Below, in pieces: positions 1 to 5,432 of a stretch of 6,063 nucleotides of DNA (positions within the stretch are counted from its first letter, which is position 1; each line of letters begins with the position of its first letter). The notes beneath the pieces were generated by a model that was given only the letters and a program-made list of their open reading frames with translations, searched no databases and was not told where the DNA came from. Both the position numbers and the translations under genes were made by a program. Source of the stretch: Propionibacterium sp. (lineage in GTDB: Bacteria > Actinomycetota > Actinomycetes > Propionibacteriales > Propionibacteriaceae); contig DURG01000402.1 in assembly GCA_012837465.1 (NCBI GenBank), positions 1 through 6,063 of the forward strand. The letters run 5' to 3'.

Positions 1-195
1 CAGCCCGATGCCTACGTGCTGCACGCCGGCACCAGGCTCGACGACGGCCAACTGGTCGCCGCCGGCGGCCGCGTGCTCGGCATCGTCGGCCGTGGCAGCG
101 ACGTCGACCAGGCCCGCGCCAACGCCTACGGCCTCCTCGAGCAGCTCGACTACGAAGACGGCTTCCACCGCACAGACATCGGCATCCCGCACTGA
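1..195 (+). CDS. purD: Phosphoribosylamine-glycine ligase (GARS), C-terminal end only
   Basis: This is the last 64 codons of a gene whose start lies left of the window; frame 1 is open from base 1 to a TGA at 193-195. PurD joins glycine to 5-phosphoribosylamine using ATP, the second step of de novo purine synthesis, in the cytosol. The visible part matches the C-terminal GARS domain: HAGTRL near residue 8, then GGRVLGIVGRGSDVDQARANAY, and the closing YRRDIG-like segment, here FHRTDIG. The order 'HAGT..., GGRVL..., A...AY, F.R.DIG' is characteristic of this family. The ATP-grasp core is outside the window and cannot be assessed. The next gene starts 12 bases downstream on the same strand, so the two may be co-transcribed. 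Confidence 0.9.
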   Translation, partial: QPDAYVLHAGTRLDDGQLVAAGGRVLGIVGRGSDVDQARANAYGLLEQLDYEDGFHRTDIGIPH

Positions 196-207
196 TCGGA
201 GGCGTCA

Positions 208-1347
208 ATGACGACGCGGCGACACATCTTGATGGGCATGCTCGCGGCAGCGGGCGCCACCAGCCTGGGCGCGTGCGGCTCTGACGAGCCGGCCGCGGAG
301 ACGCCCACGCCGACACCCACCCCGGAGCCGGAGCCCCCGAGCCCAACCCCCACGCACACGCCCACGCCGACCCCGGAGCCAGAGCCCACCCCGGAAGCGG
401 TGCTCCGCGCCCCGCTGACCTGGCTGCCCGTCGACGACGAGGCCAGCATCCTCGGCCCCGCCGTGGCGCTGAAGGTGCCCAATCTCCGCCAGGAGACCCC
501 CCAGACCGCAGGCTTCGCCGAGGCCGACATGTGGTTCTGCCAGCCCAACGGCGATTCCTACACCCGCCTGGTGCCCGTCTTCCACAGCCGCCACCCGGAA
601 TCCGTGGGCCCCATCCGCTCGCTGCGCCCCGTCGACGTGCCGCTGCTGAGCCCCCTGCACCTCGTGCTCGGCAACACCGGTGCCGCCGGCTGGGTGATGA
701 ACTACGTCAAGGCCCACGAGGAGACGCTCGAGCGCATGACCTACCTCGAATGGCGTGACAGTGGCGCGTACACGGTGGACCGCAGCCGCGTCTACCGGGC
801 CAACGGCAAGAACCAGTTCGACCGCGCGATCATGGCCCACCCCGCCAAGATGGCGCTGTTGGCCGAGCGGATGACGGCGGCCCCGCCGTCGGATTACCTG
901 CCGTTCGTCGAGGACGCCAGCCTCGCCTCCACCGCAACGGGTAGCACTGCCAGCCACATCGCCATCCCGTACGGCCGCAACCATGACATGAGCTACGAGT
1001 ACGACGCGGCCAGCGGCACCTACGCCCGCAGCCAACCGTGGGGCCCGCACACCGTCGAGGGCGGCACGCAGCTCACCGCCGAGAACGTGCTGGTGATCCG
1101 CGCCAAGTGGTGGATGGACAAGATCTGGGAGGGCGGCGGCGCCGCGGACCCCGTCGTCGACATCATCGACGCCGAAGGCCCCTTCGCCTACTTCCACGGC
1201 GGCAGGGTCGTCACGGGCACCTGGCGCAAGGGCGCCATCACGGAGAACTTCACGTTCACGCTCGACGACGGCGCACCGCTGCAGGTCGCGCCCGGCCGCA
1301 CCTGGGTGGAGTTGCCCCACGTCGACGCCAAGATCACCACCCGCTGA
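208..1347 (+). CDS. DUF3048 (YerB-like) domain lipoprotein
   Basis: A 379-residue predicted exported lipoprotein of unknown biochemical role. The ATG at 208 has a GGAGG (198-202) five bases upstream. The N-terminus TTRRHILMGMLAAAGATSLGAC has an arginine pair (residues 4-5), a hydrophobic stretch, and a lipobox LGAC ending at Cys23, so it should be exported (possibly by Tat) and lipid-anchored on the outer face of the membrane. Residues 32-63 are a Pro/Thr/Glu-rich linker. The rest looks like DUF3048: an N-terminal part (about 65-225) with the hallmark SVGPIRSLRPVD at 132-143, and a C-terminal part (about 245-375) with Y.Y......Y.R....G.H, the W-rich segment near 301-307, and WVELP at 366-370. 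DUF3048 proteins such as Bacillus YerB have no settled function. The gene sits just behind purD and converges on the HNH gene, with 9 bases between the stop codons. Confidence 0.88.
   Translation: MTTRRHILMGMLAAAGATSLGACGSDEPAAETPTPTPTPEPEPPSPTPTHTPTPTPEPEPTPEAVLRAPLTWLPVDDEASILGPAVALKVPNLRQETPQTAGFAEADMWFCQPNGDSYTRLVPVFHSRHPESVGPIRSLRPVDVPLLSPLHLVLGNTGAAGWVMNYVKAHEETLERMTYLEWRDSGAYTVDRSRVYRANGKNQFDRAIMAHPAKMALLAERMTAAPPSDYLPFVEDASLASTATGSTASHIAIPYGRNHDMSYEYDAASGTYARSQPWGPHTVEGGTQLTAENVLVIRAKWWMDKIWEGGGAADPVVDIIDAEGPFAYFHGGRVVTGTWRKGAITENFTFTLDDGAPLQVAPGRTWVELPHVDAKITTR
307..387 (+). repeat. Duplicated TPTPTPEPEP linker segment within the lipoprotein gene
   Basis: Two exact copies of the peptide TPTPTPEPEP (residues 34-43 and 51-60, bases 307-336 and 358-387) flank a related Pro/Ser/Thr/His spacer. 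The DNA copies differ at some third positions (for example GAGCCG versus GAGCCA), so the repeat is kept at the protein level or is an old duplication. It forms an extended, probably flexible or cell-wall-spanning linker between the lipid-modified cysteine and the folded DUF3048 domain. Confidence 0.75.
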
Positions 1348-1356
1348 TCTGGCCCC

Positions 1357-2823
1357 TCAACCGGCCCCAGCCCAGGCGGGCGAGGGGTTGCCGCGGATCT
1401 GTTCGAGCCGGGCGCGTTCCTGTTCCCGATCTGCCGAGGGCCGCGCTGCCACCAACTGCACCTCGGGCACAGACGGCGCCTCCACCGGATCTGGGCATGG
1501 TGGTGCCTCGGGCGGAGGTTCGAGTGTGATCTGTTCGAGTACGAAGCGACTGTGTTGCCTCGGGCGACGCGACGGGTCGATGTGTTTCGGGGGAGTGAAC
1601 CACGGCAACCCCGTGACCTCGTCCAGGCGGACTTCCCAGTCGTTGCTGGTGAGGGGCCAATCAGCCGGTTCGACGACCCGGTGGTGGTAGGGACACAACA
1701 GCACCCCGTTGGCCAGCGACGACGGGCCGAGCCCCTTCACGTAGGGGACGATGTGGTGGGCCTCGCACCCCGCTGCCGGGACGTTGCAGTTCGGGAAGGC
1801 GCACCCCTTGTCGCGTTCGATCAGTGCCGCGCGGATGGCGGACGGGAACGTGCGCGACTTGCGGCCCACGTCCAGGGGCTGGGACTCGCTGCCCAGCACG
1901 ATGGGAATCAGATCCGCGTCGCACGCCAGCCGACGGGCCTCCTTGGCGGAGATGGCGTCGACCTCGTCGAGGCTGAACAGGCCGGTGCGGCCCAGGCCGC
2001 CCTTGAGGGTGTCGAGGCTCATGATGACGTGGACGGTGGGGCGGTCACAGCCGCGTTGGGGGAGCGTGCCCGCGTTGGCGGCGGTCTGGGTGAGCAGCAC
2101 GAGGGCGTCCGCGCGGCGCATGTCTCGCGTGGGGATCTCGCCGGTGTCCGAGTAGGACGACGCGGGAGGCATCAGCGCATCCAACTGCGCGGTGAGGAGT
2201 GCCGCGTCGGAGACGGAAAGCTGCCCGGTGATCCTGACGGAGCCGTGGTGGTCCGGAGCCAGGCGAAGGAACCTGTTGCGGTGGGCTGCGCGCTCCTCCG
2301 CCTCGAGCCGTTTCGCCTCGTCGGCCTCTGCCTGCTCCGGATCAACCACCTCTGCAAGGCGGGAGGCAAGCACCCGTAGCTCCGACGGGCCCAGGTCTTG
2401 GGCGTGTTCGAGGATGCTGCGCTGGCACTGCTCCATCTCGGTGCGGGTCAACCGGTGGGGGAGCTTCTTCAGGCCGGCGACGATGGCTTCGGCCTGCGCC
2501 AGCGAGACGACGCTGTCGTTCAGGGCAGCGCCGATCAGTGGGAAGCGCTCCGCGAGATCCTGCGACAGTTTCAACGCCGACGTCGCTTGCGCGGCGGTGG
2601 TGCGGACCGACTGCTTCGCCTCCGCGATGACGGCATCAGCGCCGGTGAGGCGGGCTTCGTGCAGCAGGAAGAGCCGCAGCCCAGCCAGCTGGGCCTCGAC
2701 GTCAGCCACCGCGTCCACCAGCCCGGCCAGCTCAGCATGGGCCTTCTCGTCGGTGCCCAACGAGCTCGCGGAATCCCACAGCGCGGCGATGGCCCGCTGC
2801 ACCAGATCCCGTGTCTCGTTCAT
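1357..2823 (-). CDS. DUF222 / HNH endonuclease domain protein (13E12 repeat family)
   Basis: A 488-residue protein on the minus strand, ATG at 2823-2821 and TGA at 1359-1357. Residues about 25-300 are the mainly helical DUF222 region. It includes a charged, probably coiled-coil stretch around 160-182 (EQAEADEAKRLEAEERAAHR) followed by RFLRLAPDHHGSVRITGQLS, a typical DUF222 'sum' segment. Residues 338-382 form an HNH nuclease domain: CAFPNC at 341-346, EAHHIVPY at 354-361, Asn372 and LLCPYHHRVVE at 375-385. The paired cysteines and the final histidines could bind a structural zinc, and His356/His357 with Asn372 supply the HNH active site. All key residues are present, so it looks intact. The C-terminal 60 residues are Pro/Glu-rich and low complexity. 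Family members are numerous in Actinobacteria, and their targets and roles are mostly unknown. Codon use is more mixed (CTG, TTG, GAT, GGG) than the C-ending style of the operon to its right, which may hint at a different history. No Shine-Dalgarno is seen upstream of the start. Confidence 0.9.
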   Translation of the reverse strand: MNETRDLVQRAIAALWDSASSLGTDEKAHAELAGLVDAVADVEAQLAGLRLFLLHEARLTGADAVIAEAKQSVRTTAAQATSALKLSQDLAERFPLIGAALNDSVVSLAQAEAIVAGLKKLPHRLTRTEMEQCQRSILEHAQDLGPSELRVLASRLAEVVDPEQAEADEAKRLEAEERAAHRNRFLRLAPDHHGSVRITGQLSVSDAALLTAQLDALMPPASSYSDTGEIPTRDMRRADALVLLTQTAANAGTLPQRGCDRPTVHVIMSLDTLKGGLGRTGLFSLDEVDAISAKEARRLACDADLIPIVLGSESQPLDVGRKSRTFPSAIRAALIERDKGCAFPNCNVPAAGCEAHHIVPYVKGLGPSSLANGVLLCPYHHRVVEPADWPLTSNDWEVRLDEVTGLPWFTPPKHIDPSRRPRQHSRFVLEQITLEPPPEAPPCPDPVEAPSVPEVQLVAARPSADREQERARLEQIRGNPSPAWAGAG

Positions 2824-2830
2824 ACAATCT

Positions 2831-2836
2831 ATTATA
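2831..2836 (-). promoter_or_regulatory. -10 element (TATAAT) for the HNH gene, predicted leaderless transcript
   Basis: Read on the minus strand, 2836 to 2831 is a perfect TATAAT. Only seven bases (AGATTGT) separate it from the ATG at 2823, so transcription would begin at or one base before the A of the start codon. This agrees with the absence of a ribosome binding site. The -35 region is weak: at 17 bp spacing the hexamer is TCGTTT (2859-2854), and a better TTGTCA (2854-2849) is only 12 bp away. Leaderless mRNAs are common in Actinobacteria. The prediction rests on the hexamer and the spacing. Confidence 0.6.
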
Positions 2837-2871
2837 AATCATTCACACTGACAAAACGAGGTCCAAGTGAG

Positions 2872-2880
2872 TTATCCACA
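2872..2880 (+). promoter_or_regulatory. DnaA-box-like sequence TTATCCACA
   Basis: A perfect match to the canonical high-affinity DnaA box (TTATCCACA), lying in the AT-rich half of the divergent intergenic region, 48 bases upstream of the HNH start codon and about 12 bases beyond its expected -35 position. Only one copy is present, and no dnaA, dnaN or other origin gene is nearby. It could be a DnaA-responsive control site, a titration site, or a chance match. Confidence 0.4.
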
Positions 2881-2920
2881 GGCCATTTCGAGATTCTTTT
2901 CCGGGCACTTCAGGGCGACT

Positions 2921-2940
2921 AGGGTCGGTGCCGCGACCCT
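2921..2940. repeat. Perfect 7-bp inverted repeat, possible operator or hairpin
   Basis: AGGGTCG (2921-2927) and CGACCCT (2934-2940) are exact reverse complements separated by six bases (GTGCCG). The site lies upstream of the rightward TATAGT promoter (2973-2978), about where an operator or activator site would sit. It is not followed by a T-run on either strand, so an intrinsic terminator is unlikely. The 13-bp centre-to-centre spacing of the arms is a little more than one helical turn, so a dimeric regulator could bind both arms. No regulator gene is present in the window. Confidence 0.4.
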
Positions 2941-2948
2941 CCCGCTGG

Positions 2949-2978
2949 TTCGGGGGCCAACGCCCAGGGCGGTATAGT
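2949..2978 (+). promoter_or_regulatory. Candidate promoter for the glycan operon (TTCGGG - 18 bp - TATAGT)
   Basis: TATAGT at 2973-2978 is one base from the consensus -10 hexamer. A weak -35 (TTCGGG, 2949-2954) lies 18 bp upstream. Transcription would start near 2985-2986, giving a leader of about 30 bases before the chosen GTG start at 3016. An in-frame ATG at 2986 falls right at the predicted start of the transcript. Confidence 0.5.
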
Positions 2979-3000
2979 GCGCTCCATGAGAGCCGACCAG

Positions 3001-3008
3001 GGGGGAGG
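3001..3008 (+). promoter_or_regulatory. Strong ribosome binding site setting the aminotransferase start
   Basis: GGGGGAGG at 3001-3008 contains a GGAGG core that ends seven bases before the GTG at 3016. This is ideal spacing and favours GTG 3016 over the in-frame upstream GTG 2977 and ATG 2986. Confidence 0.75.
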
Positions 3009-3015
3009 TGGCCCA

Positions 3016-4167
3016 GTGGCGCCACGAATCTTCCTCTCGTCCCCGGATGTCACCCAGGCCGAAGAGGACGCCCTCGTCCGCGCGTTCCGCTCCAACTGGA
3101 TCGCGCCCCTCGGCCCCGAGGTCGACGCGTTCGAGGCCGAGCTTGCCGAGTACACGGGCCGCAAGCACGCCGTCGCGCTGTCGTCCGGCACCGCCGCGCT
3201 GCACCTGGGGCTGCTGACGCTGGGCGTCGGCCCCGGGGACCTTGTGCTCACCTCCAGCCTCACCTTCGCCGCGACTGCGAACGCCATCGTCTACACCGGC
3301 GCGGAGCCCGTGTTCGTCGACTGTGACGAGAGCGGCAACATGAACCCCGACCTCCTCGAGGAGGCCTTCGCCACGCTCGAGGGGGAGGGCCGCACCGTGA
3401 AGGCCGTCGTTCCCGTCGACATGGTGGGCAAGGTGGCAGATCACGCCCGCATCGAGGAGATCGCCACCCGCCACGGCGCCGTCGTATTCTCGGATGCCGC
3501 CGAATCCATGGGCGCCACCCGCGACGGCCGCTCGGCCGCGTCGTTCGGCGTCGCCGCGGCGCTGTCGTTCAACGGCAACAAGATCATGACCACCTCCGGC
3601 GGCGGCGCGTTGCTGACCGACGACGAGGCCATCGCCAAGCACGTGCGCTACCTCGCCACCCAGGCCCGCCAGCCCGTGGTGCACTACGAGCACACCGACG
3701 TCGGCTACAACTACCGCCTCTCGAACATCCTCGCTGCGCTCGGTCGCTCCCAGCTCGCCCGCCTCGACTCGATGATCGAGCGCCGTCACGCCATCCGCGC
3801 CCACTACCGCCGCCTCTTCGACGGCGTGCCCGGCGTCACCCTGTTCGGTGAGCCCAGCGAGACCCAGGGCGGCACCCGCGACAACTGCTGGCTCACGTCG
3901 ATCCTCGTCGACCCCGAGGAGGCCGGCTTCGCCCGCGACGACCTCTGGGCCGCCCTCAACGACGAGAACATCGAATCCCGCCCGCTGTGGAAGCCCATGC
4001 ACGCCCAGCCGGTCTTCGAGGGCAAGCGCAGCTTCACCGACGGCACGGCCGACGAACTCTTCCGCACCGGCCTCACCCTACCCAGCGGCTCGGTGCTGAC
4101 CGACGACGACCTCGCCCGCGTCTCGAGCGCGGTCACGAACTTCCTGGCGGGTGATCGTGCCAGCTGA
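3016..4167 (+). CDS. pglE: DegT/DnrJ/EryC1/StrS aminotransferase, PglE-like (UDP-4-amino sugar synthesis)
   Basis: A 383-residue PLP-dependent sugar aminotransferase of normal family length. It probably transfers an amino group from glutamate to the C4 keto group of a UDP-4-keto-6-deoxy-GlcNAc-type sugar in the cytosol. Starting from GTG 3016 the protein opens VAPRIFLSSPDV, and NWIAPLGPEVD (27-37) is a typical DegT-family opening. Other hallmarks are SGTAALHLG (57-65, phosphate binding), SDAAES with Asp160 facing the PLP ring nitrogen, FNGNK(I)MTTSGGG with Lys189 as the Schiff-base lysine, GYNYRLSN (230-237) and ESRPLWKPMH (320-329). All catalytic positions are intact. It is the first gene of an operon whose next two genes are PglC- and PglD-like, and this context rather than sequence alone points to bacillosamine-type sugar synthesis. 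Other DegT roles (perosamine or other 3- or 4-amino sugars) cannot be excluded. The downstream gene begins inside its last codons. Confidence 0.88.
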   Translation: MAPRIFLSSPDVTQAEEDALVRAFRSNWIAPLGPEVDAFEAELAEYTGRKHAVALSSGTAALHLGLLTLGVGPGDLVLTSSLTFAATANAIVYTGAEPVFVDCDESGNMNPDLLEEAFATLEGEGRTVKAVVPVDMVGKVADHARIEEIATRHGAVVFSDAAESMGATRDGRSAASFGVAAALSFNGNKIMTTSGGGALLTDDEAIAKHVRYLATQARQPVVHYEHTDVGYNYRLSNILAALGRSQLARLDSMIERRHAIRAHYRRLFDGVPGVTLFGEPSETQGGTRDNCWLTSILVDPEEAGFARDDLWAALNDENIESRPLWKPMHAQPVFEGKRSFTDGTADELFRTGLTLPSGSVLTDDDLARVSSAVTNFLAGDRAS

Positions 4168-4795
4168 ACGGGGCCGACGCAGTTATGACGTGGTGAAGCG
4201 GGCGATCGACGTCGCCGCCTCCGCGGCCGGCCTCGTCGTCACCGCCCCGCTGCAACTCGCAGTGGCCGTGATCGTCCGGCAGGTGCACGGCAGCCCGGTC
4301 CTGTTCCGGCAGAAGCGCCCCGGCAAGGACGGCGAGATCTTCGAGCTGGTCAAGTTCCGCTCCATGAGGAACCCCAAGACCGGCCAGGAGACCGACGAGG
4401 AACGCCTCTCCCAGCTGGGCCGCTTCCTGCGCGCCACCAGCCTCGACGAGCTGCCCAGCCTCTGGAACGTCCTCAAGGGCGACATGAGCCTCGTCGGGCC
4501 CCGCCCGCTGCTCGTCGACTACCTGCCCCGCTACACGCCCGAGCAGGCCCGCCGCCACGAGGTGCGCCCCGGCGTCACCGGCCTGGCGCAGGTCAGCGGC
4601 CGCAACGCCGTGAGCTGGGAGGACAAGTTCAAGCGCGACGTCGAGTACGTCGACAACCGCAGCCTCGCCCTCGACCTCCAGATCCTGCGCAAGACCGTCA
4701 CCTCCGTGCTGAGGCGCGAGGGCATCTCGGCCGACGGCCACGCCACCACCACCGTCTTCATGGGCACCCCAACCGAGGAGCAGCGGCATGGCTGA
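4157..4795 (+). CDS. pglC: PglC-like monotopic phosphoglycosyl transferase (initiating sugar transferase)
   Basis: A 212-residue small initiating enzyme that would transfer a phosphosugar, most likely the N,N'-diacetylbacillosamine 1-phosphate type, from its UDP form to undecaprenyl phosphate at the inner face of the membrane. Residues about 14-43 form a hydrophobic segment with a central proline (TAPLQ), as in the re-entrant helix of this family. FRQKRPG (50-56), KFRSM (66-70), the catalytic Asp97-Glu98 in SLDELPSLWNVLKGDMS, GPRPLLVDYLP, and RPGVTGLAQVSGRNAVSWE follow in order. From memory, the C-terminal half, including the late GISADGHATT segment, closely resembles Campylobacter PglC. That goes beyond generic sugar transferases, and the length equals PglC rather than the longer WbaP/PssY forms. 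GTG 4157 is chosen because GGCGG (4146-4150) is spaced six bases before it; GTG 4151 is two codons longer and possible. It overlaps the aminotransferase gene by 11 bases and the next gene by 8. Confidence 0.87.
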   Translation: MPAERGRRSYDVVKRAIDVAASAAGLVVTAPLQLAVAVIVRQVHGSPVLFRQKRPGKDGEIFELVKFRSMRNPKTGQETDEERLSQLGRFLRATSLDELPSLWNVLKGDMSLVGPRPLLVDYLPRYTPEQARRHEVRPGVTGLAQVSGRNAVSWEDKFKRDVEYVDNRSLALDLQILRKTVTSVLRREGISADGHATTTVFMGTPTEEQRHG

Positions 4796-5432
4796 GCGCA
4801 TCGTGATGGTGGGCGCCTCGGGCTTCGGCCGCGAGGCCCTCGACGTGCTGGAGGCCATGCAGGCCGTCGGCGCCGACCTCGAGTTCGCCGGCGTCATCGA
4901 CGACCGCCCCTCCGAGCTCAACCTCGAACGGCTCCAAGACAGGGGAGTGGCGTACCTCGGCACCATCACTGACTGGTTGGCCGGCCCCCACGAGGAGGCC
5001 TACCTCCTGGGCATCGGCTCCCCGACGGTGCGGCGCATCCTCGTCGACAAGTTCGACGCGCAGGGCTGCCGCCCCTTCACCGCCATCCACCCGAACGCCT
5101 CCATCGGCAGCCGCGCCGCCATCGCTGAGGGCGTGGTGGTCTGCGCCGGCGCCGTGATCTCCACCAACGTGCGCCTCGAGCGCCACGTGCACGTCAACCC
5201 CAACGCCACCATCGGCCACGACTCCATCCTGCGCGAGTTCGTCTCCGTCAACCCGGCCGCCGTCATCTCCGGCGAGGTCATCATCGAGCCCGGTGTCCTC
5301 ATCGGCGCCCAGGCCCTCGTGCTGCAGCAACTCACCGTCGGCCACGACACGACGGTGGGCGCGGCGTCGCTGGTCACCAAGGACGTGCCGCCCGACGTGA
5401 TCGTCAAGGGGGTGCCCGGCAGATGGGCGTGA
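4788..5432 (+). CDS. pglD: PglD/NeuD-like sugar N-acetyltransferase (left-handed beta-helix)
   Basis: A 214-residue acetyl-CoA-dependent acetyltransferase, expected to acetylate the 4-amino group made by the upstream aminotransferase, yielding a UDP-2,4-diacetamido-trideoxy sugar. Residues 1-80 form a Rossmann-like UDP-sugar-binding domain with GASGFGRE at 9-16. From about residue 98 come hexapeptide repeats (HPNASIGSRAAIAEG, VHVNPNATIGHDS, VSVNPAAVISG, IEPGVLIGAQALV, TVGHDTTVGAASLVTKDV) typical of a left-handed beta-helix, ending with VKGVPGRWA. His144 in ATIGHDS aligns with the catalytic histidine of PglD (from memory, His125 in Campylobacter jejuni). The ATG has GAGGAG (4775-4780) seven bases upstream. 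The gene overlaps the PglC-like gene by 8 bases, so translation is probably coupled. NeuD-type sialic acid or serine acetyltransferase roles are less likely given the neighbours. Confidence 0.87.
   Translation: MAERIVMVGASGFGREALDVLEAMQAVGADLEFAGVIDDRPSELNLERLQDRGVAYLGTITDWLAGPHEEAYLLGIGSPTVRRILVDKFDAQGCRPFTAIHPNASIGSRAAIAEGVVVCAGAVISTNVRLERHVHVNPNATIGHDSILREFVSVNPAAVISGEVIIEPGVLIGAQALVLQQLTVGHDTTVGAASLVTKDVPPDVIVKGVPGRWA

Noticed and set aside
205..1320. Long minus-strand open frame (371 codons) opposite the lipoprotein gene
   Set aside because: It is an antisense shadow of a GC-rich gene: composition dominated by Gly/Val/Arg/His/Ala, no recognisable domain, while the plus strand encodes a clear DUF3048 lipoprotein with a ribosome binding site.
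1348..1390. Bidirectional terminator between the convergent genes
   Set aside because: Pairing such as CCCCTC (1353-1358) with GAGGGG (1382-1387) and GCCC/GGGC (1370-1381) is possible but short, and no T-run follows on either strand; such pairings are common in GC-rich DNA.
1552..2379. Plus-strand open frame (275 codons) inside the HNH gene
   Set aside because: The minus strand encodes an intact DUF222-HNH protein, and this frame has only shadow-like composition.
2831..2860. TTGTCA (2854-2849, minus strand) as the -35 of the HNH promoter
   Set aside because: The spacing to TATAAT is only 12 bp, too short for ordinary sigma-70-type promoters.
2824..3015. Replication origin suggested by AT-rich DNA and a DnaA box
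   Set aside because: Only one box, no cluster, and no dnaA, dnaN, parA/B or rpmH neighbours.
2872..4002. Long minus-strand open frame (376 codons) opposite the aminotransferase
   Set aside because: Its sequence is low-complexity Gly/Val/Ala/Asp typical of a shadow frame; the plus strand has all aminotransferase motifs.
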